Under the pieces are notes generated by a model that ran no database searches, was not told the origin of the DNA, and saw only the letters and a list, made by a program, of their open reading frames with translations. Positions 17,939 to 25,922 of a stretch of DNA of 64,000 bases are shown here, in pieces. The stretch is from Frigidibacter sp037095735 (GTDB lineage: Bacteria; Pseudomonadota; Alphaproteobacteria; Rhodobacterales; Rhodobacteraceae). The translations under genes were made by a program, and so were the position numbers. The stretch's first letter is position 1. Each line of letters begins with the position of its first letter. The DNA lies in the NCBI RefSeq assembly GCF_037095735.1, contig NZ_JBAWKD010000002.1, forward strand, positions 620,001-684,000. Direction: 5' to 3'.

Positions 17939-18505
17939 TCAGGCCGGCACCGCGCAGGGGGCCGTGGTCAGTCGTGCCGCAGCGGCACTGAAAATGTCGA
18001 AACAGGCGGCGGCATCGCGCACGATGCGGTCGGCCGCGGGGCCGCCCGCCGGATGCGCGGACAGCGTGGCGACCAGCGCCTTCCAGTCCTCGCCGCGCGG
18101 GGGCAGCGCGAAATAGCGGCTTGCGGCCAGCGCCGCGCCGCCCCGCCCCGCCATCACCCGCGTGCCAAGCCGCGACCCAAGGGCGATGTAGCGCACCGCC
18201 AGCGGGTCGAGCGGCGCCGCGGGAACGGCGGCGCGCGGCGCATGCCCAAGGTCTGTGGCCAGAGCCGCCAGCATCTCATCCAGCAATGCCGCCTCCGGCG
18301 CGTCCGCAGACAGGCCGTCGCGCAGCACCGCGAAGCCTTCGGCCTGCACGGCGAGGAAGGCGGCGAGATGCTCGGGGGTCTGAAGGTCGAGGGTACCAAG
18401 CCGTTCGTCCAGCGCGTCATGGGCCGCCCGCGTGTCGAGACGCAGCCTCTCCCGCAGGCTCGACGCCTTGAGAGATCCGGCGGAAGAACCGGTCGTGTCG
18501 CTCAT
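17939..18505 (-). CDS. bphO: Biliverdin-producing heme oxygenase
   Basis: 188 aa. The start MSDTTGSSAGSLKASS is the first ATG compatible with family length; farther upstream the frame runs antisense to the sensor kinase. RLRLDTRAAHDALDERLG holds His29, the expected proximal heme ligand, and VRYIALGSRLGTRVMAGR covers the distal helix. It opens heme to biliverdin, CO and iron, supplying chromophore to the bacteriophytochrome encoded immediately downstream. It lacks any iron-uptake neighbour, so a photoreceptor role is favoured over heme-iron use. Confidence 0.93.
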   Translation of the reverse strand: MSDTTGSSAGSLKASSLRERLRLDTRAAHDALDERLGTLDLQTPEHLAAFLAVQAEGFAVLRDGLSADAPEAALLDEMLAALATDLGHAPRAAVPAAPLDPLAVRYIALGSRLGTRVMAGRGGAALAASRYFALPPRGEDWKALVATLSAHPAGGPAADRIVRDAAACFDIFSAAAARLTTAPCAVPA

Positions 18506-18739
18506 GCGGAGGGGAGGCTCCGCTGGCTGGTCGGGCATGCGCCTTCCATCTCTCGGTCTTGGACTCAAGTCGGGCCACAACGTCCGGCGCAGGCGGCGGG
18601 TTCCCGCGCCGCGACGGTATTTTTCATCCTTCCTGCACGTCCCCGTGCAGGCGTCAAGCGCCGGGCGCGGCAGCCGATGGCGCAACGTCCCGGGCAAGAG
18701 ACACTTCCCGCGCGCCCGCCATTGCGGCACATCTGGACC

Positions 18740-20539
18740 ATGACGGTCACGCGATCCGCCCCGGCCCGGCGCCGGCTTCTGCCGAACGCCCTGCTCGCCG
18801 CCCTTGTCGGCGCCACCCTCGGGGCCAGCCTCGCGGCCTACGGGATCGCGATGCGCGTGGGCACGGCCCAGCTCGACCGCGCGCTCGAGGACCGGCTGAC
18901 CGTCACCCGCCACGGTGTCGCGACCGAGATCGAGCGTCTGGCCTGGCTGCCCGCCGCCCTCGGCCTGGATGCGCGGGTGGCGGCACTGCTGGGCGCGCCG
19001 GCCGACCGCATGCGGCAGGCCGAGGCGAACCGCCATCTCGAGACGCTGCGCAACCTGTCGGGCGCCGACGAGGTCTATGTGCTCGATCCCGCGGGCCGCA
19101 CCGTCGCCGCCTCGAACTGGAACGAACCCGGCAGCTTCGTGGGCCAAGACTATTCCTTCCGCCCCTATTACGCGCAGGCCGTCGCGGCCGGACGCGGACG
19201 GATCTACGCGGTGGGGGTGACGACCGGCAAGCCCGGCTACTTCCTGTCCGCGCGTCTTGGCCCCGCGGCACGGCCCGCCGGGATCGGCGTGGTCAAGCTC
19301 GACATGCAGGCGCTGGAACGCAGCTGGGCCGAGGCGAACGAGGCGGTCGCGCTGGCCGATGCCGCGGGCGTGGTGTTCCTGACCGGGCAGAGCCGCTGGC
19401 GCTATCGCCCGATCGAGCCGCTCGACGCGGCCGCGCGCGCCCGTCTGGCCGCCGAACGCCTCTACGACGGGCTCGACATCGCCGCGGCAGTGCCGCTGTC
19501 GGCCGAGGGCAGCCTGACCGATGCCGATGGCGCGGAGCTGCGGCTTGCCCGGCAACGCATCACCCCGGATGGCTGGGAGCTTATCGTGGGCCTGCCCACC
19601 GCGCCCGTCGCCGCCACCGCGCGGCTGGTCGCGGCGATCACCGCGCTGGCCGGACTGCTGGGCTCGGTCGGGCTGGTGATCCTCGCCCAGCGACGGCAGC
19701 TGGTGCGCCTGCGCCTGACCCAGGCCCGCGAGCTCGAGATCCGGGTGGCCGAGCGCACCGCCGAGCTTGCGCGCGAGGTCGAGGTGCGCACCCGGGCCGA
19801 GGACGAGCTGCGCGCCACCCATGAAAGCCTCGTCCATGCAGCGAAGCTGGCGGCGCTGGGGCGGATGTCGGCGGCGATCGTGCACGAGGTCAGCCAGCCG
19901 CTCTCGGCGCTCGACACGACGCTGGCCGCGGCCGAGCTGCACATCGGGCGCGCCGATGCCGAGCGCGCGGCGCGCAGCCTCGCCGCGGCGCGGGGGCTGC
20001 TCGCGCGGATGCAGAAGATGGTGAGCCATCTGAAAAGCTTCGGCGCCCGCCAGCGCCCCGCCCCGCCCGAACCGGTGGACATGGGACAGGTCCTCGCCGC
20101 CGCGGCCGAGATCACCGAGCCGCGCGCCCGCGAGCTTGGGCTGACCCTCGCCCTCGGCCCGGTCCCCGCGCTGCCGGCGGCGCTCGGCCACGCGGTGCGG
20201 CTGGAACAGGTCGCGGTGAACCTGATCCTGAACGCGCTCGAGGCGACACAGGGCGCGGGCGGCAGCCGGGTCACCGCGACCCTCGTCGCGCAGGGCGACA
20301 GGATCGCGCTGGTCATCGCCGACGAAGGCCCCGGCATCGCCCCCGAACGGCAGGGCGAGATCCTCGAACCCTTCGTCACCGGCCGCCCCGGCGAAGGGCT
20401 CGGCCTTGGCCTTGCCATCGTCCGCACCATTCTCGAACAATGCGATGGCAGTCTCGACTTCGCCCCGGCCCCCGGCGGCGGCACCATCGCCACCGTCTCG
20501 CTGCCCCCCGCCCCCTCTCCTGCGGAGGTCCCGTCATGA
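18740..20539 (+). CDS. DctB-type sensor histidine kinase
   Basis: 599 aa. Two membrane helices (about residues 15-38 and 295-318) flank a periplasmic double-PAS-like sensor (LDPAGRTVAASNWNEPGSF, PYYAQAVAAGRGRIYAVG), the layout of DctB. A coiled coil (RVAERTAELAREVEVRTRAE) leads to the HisKA block LGRMSAAIVHEVSQPLSAL with the phosphoacceptor His. N-box VNLILNALEA, G1 IADEGPGIAP and G2 GEGLGLGLAIV are intact. It overlaps the regulator gene by ATGA. Neighbouring TAXI transport genes suggest it senses an organic acid; the ligand is not readable. Confidence 0.93.
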   Translation: MTVTRSAPARRRLLPNALLAALVGATLGASLAAYGIAMRVGTAQLDRALEDRLTVTRHGVATEIERLAWLPAALGLDARVAALLGAPADRMRQAEANRHLETLRNLSGADEVYVLDPAGRTVAASNWNEPGSFVGQDYSFRPYYAQAVAAGRGRIYAVGVTTGKPGYFLSARLGPAARPAGIGVVKLDMQALERSWAEANEAVALADAAGVVFLTGQSRWRYRPIEPLDAAARARLAAERLYDGLDIAAAVPLSAEGSLTDADGAELRLARQRITPDGWELIVGLPTAPVAATARLVAAITALAGLLGSVGLVILAQRRQLVRLRLTQARELEIRVAERTAELAREVEVRTRAEDELRATHESLVHAAKLAALGRMSAAIVHEVSQPLSALDTTLAAAELHIGRADAERAARSLAAARGLLARMQKMVSHLKSFGARQRPAPPEPVDMGQVLAAAAEITEPRARELGLTLALGPVPALPAALGHAVRLEQVAVNLILNALEATQGAGGSRVTATLVAQGDRIALVIADEGPGIAPERQGEILEPFVTGRPGEGLGLGLAIVRTILEQCDGSLDFAPAPGGGTIATVSLPPAPSPAEVPS

Positions 20540-21861
20540 CCCGCGGCACCATCGCCTTCATCGACGACGAGCCCCGCCTGTGCGAGGCCGCGGCCGACTG
20601 GCTCGGCGCCTCGGGCTTCGAGGTGGCGACCTTCACCGATCCCGGTCAGGCGGTGGCGACGCTGGACCCGGCGCGGCTCGACTGCGTGGTTACCGACCTG
20701 CGAATGCCCGGGCTCGACGGGCGCGGCGTGCTGGACCGCCTGCGCGCCGCCGACCCCGGCCTGCCGGTGATCCTGCTTTCGGGCCATGCCGACGTGCCGC
20801 TGGCGGTCGAGGCGATGCGCACCGGCGCCTTCGACTTCCTCGAAAAGCCCTATTCCGCCGAACATCTCGTCACCGCGATCGACCGCGCCGTCGACCTGCG
20901 CCGCCTGCGGCGCGAGGCGGGCGCCCCGCGCTGGGCCTCGGCCGTGGCCGAGCGGATCGAGGCGCGGCTGCCGGGCGCCGCGCCGGTGATCCTCGCCCTG
21001 CGCGAGCGGCTGGCGGCGCTGGCCGACCTTGCCGTCGACCTGCTGATCACCGGGCCCGCGGGCAGCGGCCGCGAAGAGGCCGCGCGCGCCCTGCACGAGG
21101 CCGGCCGCCGCGCCCGCCGCCCGTTCCTGTCCCTGACCCTCGCCGGCCAGCCCGCGGCGCAGATCGAGGCCGAGCTGTTCGGCGACACCCGCCCCGCATC
21201 GCGCGACGGCAGCCGCGAAGCACCCCGTGACATGTCGCGCGAGGCCCGCCCCCGCGGCGGGCTGCTGGATGCCGCGACCGGCGGCACGCTCTACATCGCG
21301 GGGATCGAGGATCTGCCGCCCGCCCTGCAGCACCGTCTGACCCGCGCCCTGCCCGACCGCGGCGGCGCGGCCCCGCGCGGCGACGAGACCCGGCTGATCG
21401 CCGCGACCGCGCTCGATCCCCACGCGCTGCACGCCCGGTTGCGGCCCGAGCTGTTCCACCGCCTTGCCGGGGCAGAGATCGCGCTGCCGCCTCTTGCCGC
21501 GCGGCGCGAGGACCTGCCGCTGCTTTACACCCGCGCGCTGGTCGAGGCCGCGACCCGGCTCGGCCGCCCGGTCCCCGACCTGGCGCTGGACGAGCTCGAC
21601 CGGATCGCGGCCCAGCCCTGGCCCGACAACCTGCCGGAACTGCGCGCGGCCGCGCTGCGCCGCGTTCTCGCGCTGGCAGCCCCACCCCGCCCCGGCCCCA
21701 TCGCGCCGGTGCCGCTGCCAGACCGGCTGGCCGCCATCGAGGCCGGCCTGATCGCCGAGGCGATGGCCGCCGCCGAGGGCCAAGTCGCCGCCGCCGCCGA
21801 GGCGCTCGGCATCCCCCGCCGCACCTTGGCCGAAAAGCTGCAGCGCCTTCGCCTGCGCTGA
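20536..21861 (+). CDS. DctD-type response regulator with degenerate AAA+ domain
   Basis: 441 aa. The receiver (1-120) is intact: acidic pair at 10-11, phospho-Asp54 in CVVTDLRMPG, Lys in FLEKPYS. The central domain is recognisable (ITGPAGSGREEAARALHEAG, ELFGDT, GGTLYIAGIEDLPP, PWPDNLPELRAAALR) but Walker A has Arg for Lys. The GAFTGA sigma54 loop is absent, replaced by an Arg/Ser-rich linker (about 212-240), and Walker B has lost its Asp-Glu. A Fis-type helix-turn-helix closes the protein (VAAAAEALGIPRRTLAEKLQ). It probably binds DNA and works without sigma54, as reported for Rhodobacter capsulatus NtrC. It is coupled to the kinase gene. Confidence 0.93.
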   Translation: MTRGTIAFIDDEPRLCEAAADWLGASGFEVATFTDPGQAVATLDPARLDCVVTDLRMPGLDGRGVLDRLRAADPGLPVILLSGHADVPLAVEAMRTGAFDFLEKPYSAEHLVTAIDRAVDLRRLRREAGAPRWASAVAERIEARLPGAAPVILALRERLAALADLAVDLLITGPAGSGREEAARALHEAGRRARRPFLSLTLAGQPAAQIEAELFGDTRPASRDGSREAPRDMSREARPRGGLLDAATGGTLYIAGIEDLPPALQHRLTRALPDRGGAAPRGDETRLIAATALDPHALHARLRPELFHRLAGAEIALPPLAARREDLPLLYTRALVEAATRLGRPVPDLALDELDRIAAQPWPDNLPELRAAALRRVLALAAPPRPGPIAPVPLPDRLAAIEAGLIAEAMAAAEGQVAAAAEALGIPRRTLAEKLQRLRLR

Positions 21862-22166
21862 GGCGCGCCGCCCCCGTCCGGTCGCCCCAAGGCAAGGGCG
21901 TTCCGGCCGTCCCGCTTCCCGAAAAACCCGTCACCCCCGGCGGCCGATACTCTCGACGCCCAGGATATCTGGCGGCCCGCCGCCACCGAGAACCGGGAGC
22001 ATGGCGACACACCGCCAGCACAGCGCCGCGAAGCCCGGGGCAAGCCCATGAAACCACGCACACTTCCGTGATGCGCCCGTTTTTCATGCAATCGGCGAAA
22101 ACCCTTGGCCCGCGCCGGCCGGGCGGTCACCCTTTGCGCAGCACCATGCTCCAGGGAGGAAATCGC
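21862..22166. other. Intergenic region upstream of the TAXI receptor
   Basis: No gene is supported. The region becomes relatively AT-rich near 22040-22110 (ACGCACACTTCCGTG, CGTTTTTCATGCAATCGG), where the TAXI promoter is likely. I found no -24/-12 sigma54 promoter (TGGC-N8-TGC), in keeping with the adjacent regulator lacking GAFTGA. A good ribosome site GGGAGGAAAT ends at 22163. Confidence 0.5.
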
Positions 22167-23120
22167 ATGTTCGCCATTCGCGCCCGGCTCGCACTCGCGG
22201 CCGTGGCGGTCGCCGGCTTTGCCGCGCCCGCCGTCCAGGCCCAGACCTTCATCAACGTCGCGACCGGGGGCACCTCGGGGGTCTACTATCCCCTCGGCGT
22301 CGCGCTGTCGGAAATCTATGCCGAGGGCATCGAGGGCGCCCGCACCCAGGTGCAGGCCACCAAGGCCTCGGTCGAGAACCTGAACCTGATCGCCGCCGGC
22401 CGGGCCGAACTGGGCTTCGCGCTGGGCGACAGCGTCAAGCTCGCGGCCGAGGGCAATGCCGAGGCAGGCTTCCCCAAGCCGCTCGACAACCTGCGCGCCA
22501 TCGCCGCGATCTACCCGAACTACGTGCAGATCGTCGCCACCGCCGAGGCGGGCGTGAAAACCATCGCCGACCTCAAGGGCAAGTCGATGTCGGTCGGCGC
22601 CCCCGCCTCGGGGACCGAGCTCAACGCCCGCGCGATCCTCGAGGCCGCCGGCCTGACCTACAAGGATCTCTCGAAGGTCGAGTACCTGCCCTTCGGCGAA
22701 AGCGCCGAGCTGATCAAGAACCGCCAGATCGAAGCCACGCTGCAATCGGCGGGCCTCGGCGTCGCCTCGATCAAGGACCTGAGCTCGACCAACAAGATCT
22801 CGATCGTCGCGGTCCCGGCCGAGGTGGTCGAGAAGATCGGCGCCCCCTACATGGCCGCCACGATCCCCGCCGGCACCTATGACGGCCAGACCGAGGACGT
22901 GCCCACCGCCGCCGTCGGCAACATCCTCGTGACCTCCGACAAGGTCGATGACGAGACCGTCTACCAGATGACGAAGCTCTTGTTCGAAAACCTCGACCGC
23001 CTGAAATCGGCCCATGCCGCCGCGGGTGGCATCAAGCTCGAACATGCGACCGAGGGCCTGCCCATCCCGCTGCACCCGGGCGCGGAAAAATACTACCGCG
23101 AGGCCGGCATCCTGAAGTGA
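22167..23120 (+). CDS. TRAP transporter TAXI-family solute receptor
   Basis: 317 aa. The start MFAIRARLALAAVAVAGF is set by GGGAGGAAAT just upstream and opens a signal peptide ending near AVQAQ. The mature protein starts with TFINVATGGTSGVYYPLG, the hallmark of TAXI receptors, and continues with VQATKASVENLNLIAAGRAE and PASGTELNARAILEAAG. It is a periplasmic binding protein that delivers substrate to the fused TRAP permease downstream. The two-component genes just upstream suggest substrate-dependent control. Related proteins bind glutamate, glutarate or other small acids; the ligand here is unknown. Confidence 0.96.
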   Translation: MFAIRARLALAAVAVAGFAAPAVQAQTFINVATGGTSGVYYPLGVALSEIYAEGIEGARTQVQATKASVENLNLIAAGRAELGFALGDSVKLAAEGNAEAGFPKPLDNLRAIAAIYPNYVQIVATAEAGVKTIADLKGKSMSVGAPASGTELNARAILEAAGLTYKDLSKVEYLPFGESAELIKNRQIEATLQSAGLGVASIKDLSSTNKISIVAVPAEVVEKIGAPYMAATIPAGTYDGQTEDVPTAAVGNILVTSDKVDDETVYQMTKLLFENLDRLKSAHAAAGGIKLEHATEGLPIPLHPGAEKYYREAGILK

Positions 23121-23140
23121 CCCGGGCCTGACGCCCGCCC

Positions 23141-23177
23141 GCGGGGCCGCGCCACAACGCCAAAGGCGCGGCCCCGC
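23141..23177 (+). terminator. Hairpin between TAXI receptor and TRAP permease
   Basis: Perfect 13-bp stem GCGGGGCCGCGCC / GGCGCGGCCCCGC with an 11-base loop, followed by CCCTTTCTCATT. It starts 20 bases after the receptor stop and is not followed by a pure T-run. It is likely a partial terminator or mRNA-stabilising structure giving more receptor than permease. Confidence 0.75.
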
Positions 23178-23180
23178 CCC

Positions 23181-23243
23181 TTTCTCATTGGCCCAAATAT
23201 CCCGGGGGAGTCGCGGCGAAGCCGCGACGGGGGCAGCGCCCCC
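23181..23243 (+). repeat. Interspersed double-hairpin element, copy 3 (reference)
   Basis: The core CATTGGCCCAAATATCCCGG is followed by a perfect stem GTCGCGGC-GAA-GCCGCGAC (23210-23228) and a second stem GGGGGC-AGC-GCCCCC (23229-23243). At least five related copies occur in the window, all outside genes. This one is between the TAXI receptor and its permease. Confidence 0.85.
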
Positions 23244-23281
23244 CTCTCCCCCCGCATCCCGACGCACCAAAGGTGATCCAG

Positions 23282-25369
23282 ATGTCCACGCCCCCCGTCC
23301 CCACCCATGAGGAGGACGCGCTCGAAGGCCTGCCGCCCGGTTTCGGCGCGGGGGTGCTCGGCCGCACCGCCTTCTGGATCGCGGTCGTCTTCTCGCTGTT
23401 CCAGATCTGGACCGCCGCCTGGGGCACGCTGCCCAGCCAGGTGGTCCGCGCCATGCATGTGGGCTTCCTGATGCTGCTGGGCTTCGGCCTCGTGGGCAAC
23501 CTGCTGGCGAAGACCCGCGCCGGCCAGATCTTCTGGTGGGTCCTCGGCCTGATCGGCATGGGCACCGGGCTCTACAACTGGGTGTTCTACGAGGGCATCA
23601 TCCGCCGCTCGGGCTTTCTCACCCATGCCGACATCGCGGTCGGCACCATCCTGATCATCCTGACCTTCATCGGCGCGCGCCGGCTGATGGGCTGGCCGCT
23701 GGCGATCATCGCCGGCATCTTCCTGGCCTACTGCTTCTTCGGCCAGCACCTGCCGCCGCCCTTCATCACCCGCGGCTATGATTTCGAGCTGATCGTCGAG
23801 CATTTCGCCTTCGGGACCGAAGGCATCTACGGCACGCCGATCTACGTCTCGTCGAGCTACATCTTCCTCTTCGTGGTCTTCGCGGCCTTCCTCGAACGCG
23901 CCGGCATGCTGAAGCTCTTCACCGACTTCGCGCTGGGCCTCGTCGGCGGCATGCGCGGCGGGCCCGCGCAGGTGGCGGTCCTGTCCTCGGCGCTGATGGG
24001 CACGATCTCGGGCTCGGGCGTGGCCAACGTCGTGGCCTCGGGCCAGTTCACCATCCCGCTGATGAAGCGCTTCGGCTACCGCCCCGCCTTCGCCGGCGGC
24101 GTCGAGGCCACGGCCTCGATGGGCGGGCAGATCATGCCCCCGGTCATGGGCGCCGTCGCCTTCATCATGGCCGAGACGCTGAACGTGCCCTACGCCGCCA
24201 TCGTCACCGCCGCGATCCTGCCCGCCGTGCTCTACTTTGGCGTGGTGTTCTGGATGGTCTGGCTGCAGGCGGGCCGTGACGACCTGAAGGGCCTGCCGAA
24301 ATCCGAGCTGCCGAACCCCTGGCGCGCGGTGCGCGAGCAATGGCCGCTGATCCTGCCGCTGGCGGCGCTCGTCTACCTGCTCTTCGCCGGGTACACGCCG
24401 ATCTTCGCGGGCACGATGGGCCTCGCGCTGGTCTCGGTGCTGATCCTCGGCACGCCGCTGGCGGCGATGATCGGGCCCGTGGCGATCCGCACCCTCTTCT
24501 GGGTGCTGGTCGGCCTCGCCTGCGTGGCCTTCCTCGAATACGGGGTGAACCTGCTGGCGCTGGTCATCGGCGCGCTGATCCTGGCCTGCGCGGTCCTGAA
24601 GGGCGCACGCCCCACGCTCGGCATCCTGCGCGACGCGCTGGCGCAGGGCGCGCGCAACGCGCTGCCGGTGGGCATCGCCTGCGCCATCGTCGGCATCGTC
24701 ATCGGCACGCTGACGCTGACCGGCATCGCCTCGACCTTCATCGGCGCGATCATCGCCATCGGCAAGGACAACCTGTTCCTGTCGCTGATCCTGACCATGC
24801 TGACCTGCCTCGTGCTCGGCATGGGGATCCCGACGATCCCGAACTACATCATCACCTCGTCGCTGGCCGGCCCGGCGCTGGAACAGCTGGGCGTGCCGCT
24901 GATCGTCAGCCACATGTTCGTCTTCTACTTCGGGATCATGGCCGACCTCACCCCGCCGGTCGCGCTGGCCTGCTTCGCCGCGGCGCCGATCGCCAAGGCC
25001 TCGGGGCTGAAGATCTCGCTGCAGGCGGTGCGGCTTGCGGCGGCGGGCTTCGTGGTGCCGTTCATGGCGGTCTACACCCCGGCGCTGATGCTGCAGGACG
25101 GCGGCCCCCTCGCGGCCGAGATCGGCTATCCCCTCGCCGTGGCCTACATCTTCTTCAAGACGGTGGTGGCGGTCGGGCTCTGGGGCGTGGGCGTGGTGGG
25201 CTATCTCGCCGGCCGGGCCAATGCCTTCGAGCGGCTTCTGGCGCTGGTCGGCGGCGCGACGCTCGTCGCCGCGGTGCCGCTGACCGACGAGATCGGCTTC
25301 GCCCTCGCCGTGGCGCTGGTGGTGATCCACGTCCTGCGCCACCGCCGCGCCCGGCAGGCGGCGGCGTGA
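23282..25369 (+). CDS. TRAP transporter fused 4TM/12TM permease
   Basis: 695 aa, start MSTPPVPTHEEDALEGLP after AAAGGTGA (a GTG three codons earlier is in frame). An N-terminal hydrophobic part corresponds to the small DctQ subunit, and the rest to the large DctM subunit with about 12 helices. The characteristic stretch SALMGTISGSGVANVVASGQ and the GVEATASMGGQIMPPVMGA loop are present. It uses an ion gradient to take up the solute held by the TAXI receptor. Its stop overlaps the GTG of the DUF1850 gene (GTGA). Expression is probably reduced relative to the receptor by the hairpins at 23141-23243. Confidence 0.95.
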   Translation: MSTPPVPTHEEDALEGLPPGFGAGVLGRTAFWIAVVFSLFQIWTAAWGTLPSQVVRAMHVGFLMLLGFGLVGNLLAKTRAGQIFWWVLGLIGMGTGLYNWVFYEGIIRRSGFLTHADIAVGTILIILTFIGARRLMGWPLAIIAGIFLAYCFFGQHLPPPFITRGYDFELIVEHFAFGTEGIYGTPIYVSSSYIFLFVVFAAFLERAGMLKLFTDFALGLVGGMRGGPAQVAVLSSALMGTISGSGVANVVASGQFTIPLMKRFGYRPAFAGGVEATASMGGQIMPPVMGAVAFIMAETLNVPYAAIVTAAILPAVLYFGVVFWMVWLQAGRDDLKGLPKSELPNPWRAVREQWPLILPLAALVYLLFAGYTPIFAGTMGLALVSVLILGTPLAAMIGPVAIRTLFWVLVGLACVAFLEYGVNLLALVIGALILACAVLKGARPTLGILRDALAQGARNALPVGIACAIVGIVIGTLTLTGIASTFIGAIIAIGKDNLFLSLILTMLTCLVLGMGIPTIPNYIITSSLAGPALEQLGVPLIVSHMFVFYFGIMADLTPPVALACFAAAPIAKASGLKISLQAVRLAAAGFVVPFMAVYTPALMLQDGGPLAAEIGYPLAVAYIFFKTVVAVGLWGVGVVGYLAGRANAFERLLALVGGATLVAAVPLTDEIGFALAVALVVIHVLRHRRARQAAA

Positions 25370-25764
25370 CGCTCTGCCTTGCCGCGGGGGCCAAGGTCCT
25401 GGCCCTCGCGGTCCCGTCCTTCACGCTGAGCTGGACCCACTCGGTCGAGCGCGTGACCTGGTGGGAGCGCTGGGAGGTCCGCCCCGAGGGGCTGCGCCCC
25501 ACCGACGCCCGCGTCGAGGGCACCGGCGCGGGGATGGAGATCCCCGACAACGCCGTGCGCGACGGCGCGGCCTGGGTCTATCATCCCCGCCTGCCGCTGC
25601 AGCCCGAGGTGCTTCTGGCCGCCTCGGGCAAGACCCCCTCGGGCTGGACCTTCTGCACCGAAGACGGCTGCCGGGTGCTGGGCGCCACGGCCGGCGCGCC
25701 GATCCGGCTCTGGACGGCCGAATCCTGCCCGGATGCCGCGCCCTTGGGCAGTCCCGCGCCCTGA
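25366..25764 (+). CDS. DUF1850 protein of TAXI-TRAP locus
   Basis: 132 aa from a GTG that overlaps the permease stop, so translation is coupled. It begins with a weakly hydrophobic segment (LCLAAGAKVLALAVPSF), then FTLSWTHSVERVTWWERWEV, the conserved DUF1850 pattern, and RVEGTGAGMEIPDNAV. DUF1850 proteins commonly follow TAXI-TRAP permeases and are probably exported accessory factors of unknown mechanism. Two cysteines (FCTEDGC) could form a disulfide. The length is normal. Confidence 0.88.
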   Translation: MTLCLAAGAKVLALAVPSFTLSWTHSVERVTWWERWEVRPEGLRPTDARVEGTGAGMEIPDNAVRDGAAWVYHPRLPLQPEVLLAASGKTPSGWTFCTEDGCRVLGATAGAPIRLWTAESCPDAAPLGSPAP

Positions 25765-25922
25765 GGCCGCGATCCGCGCCCCGCGCGCACGCGCCATCTT
25801 GCGTTTCCGCCCGGCCGGGCAGAGGAAGGGGCTGACGTCGCGTCCCGTGGCGCCGCCCCCCTCCCCCGCCGACTCGCGCCCCTCCCCATGACGCGCGCCG
25901 GATCCGCACCGAAAGCCGACCG

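Noticed and set aside
15179..18739. Very long plus-strand frame antisense to the bacteriophytochrome, continuous with the DctB-type kinase
   Set aside because: Its translation is Arg/His/Gln/Gly-rich with no motif, while the opposite strand has a complete five-domain photoreceptor. Only the part from 18740 is real.
21862..22166. Sigma54 promoter for the TAXI operon
   Set aside because: ATGGCGACACACCGCC was examined as a -24/-12 element, but GG and GC spacing does not fit, and the adjacent regulator lacks GAFTGA.
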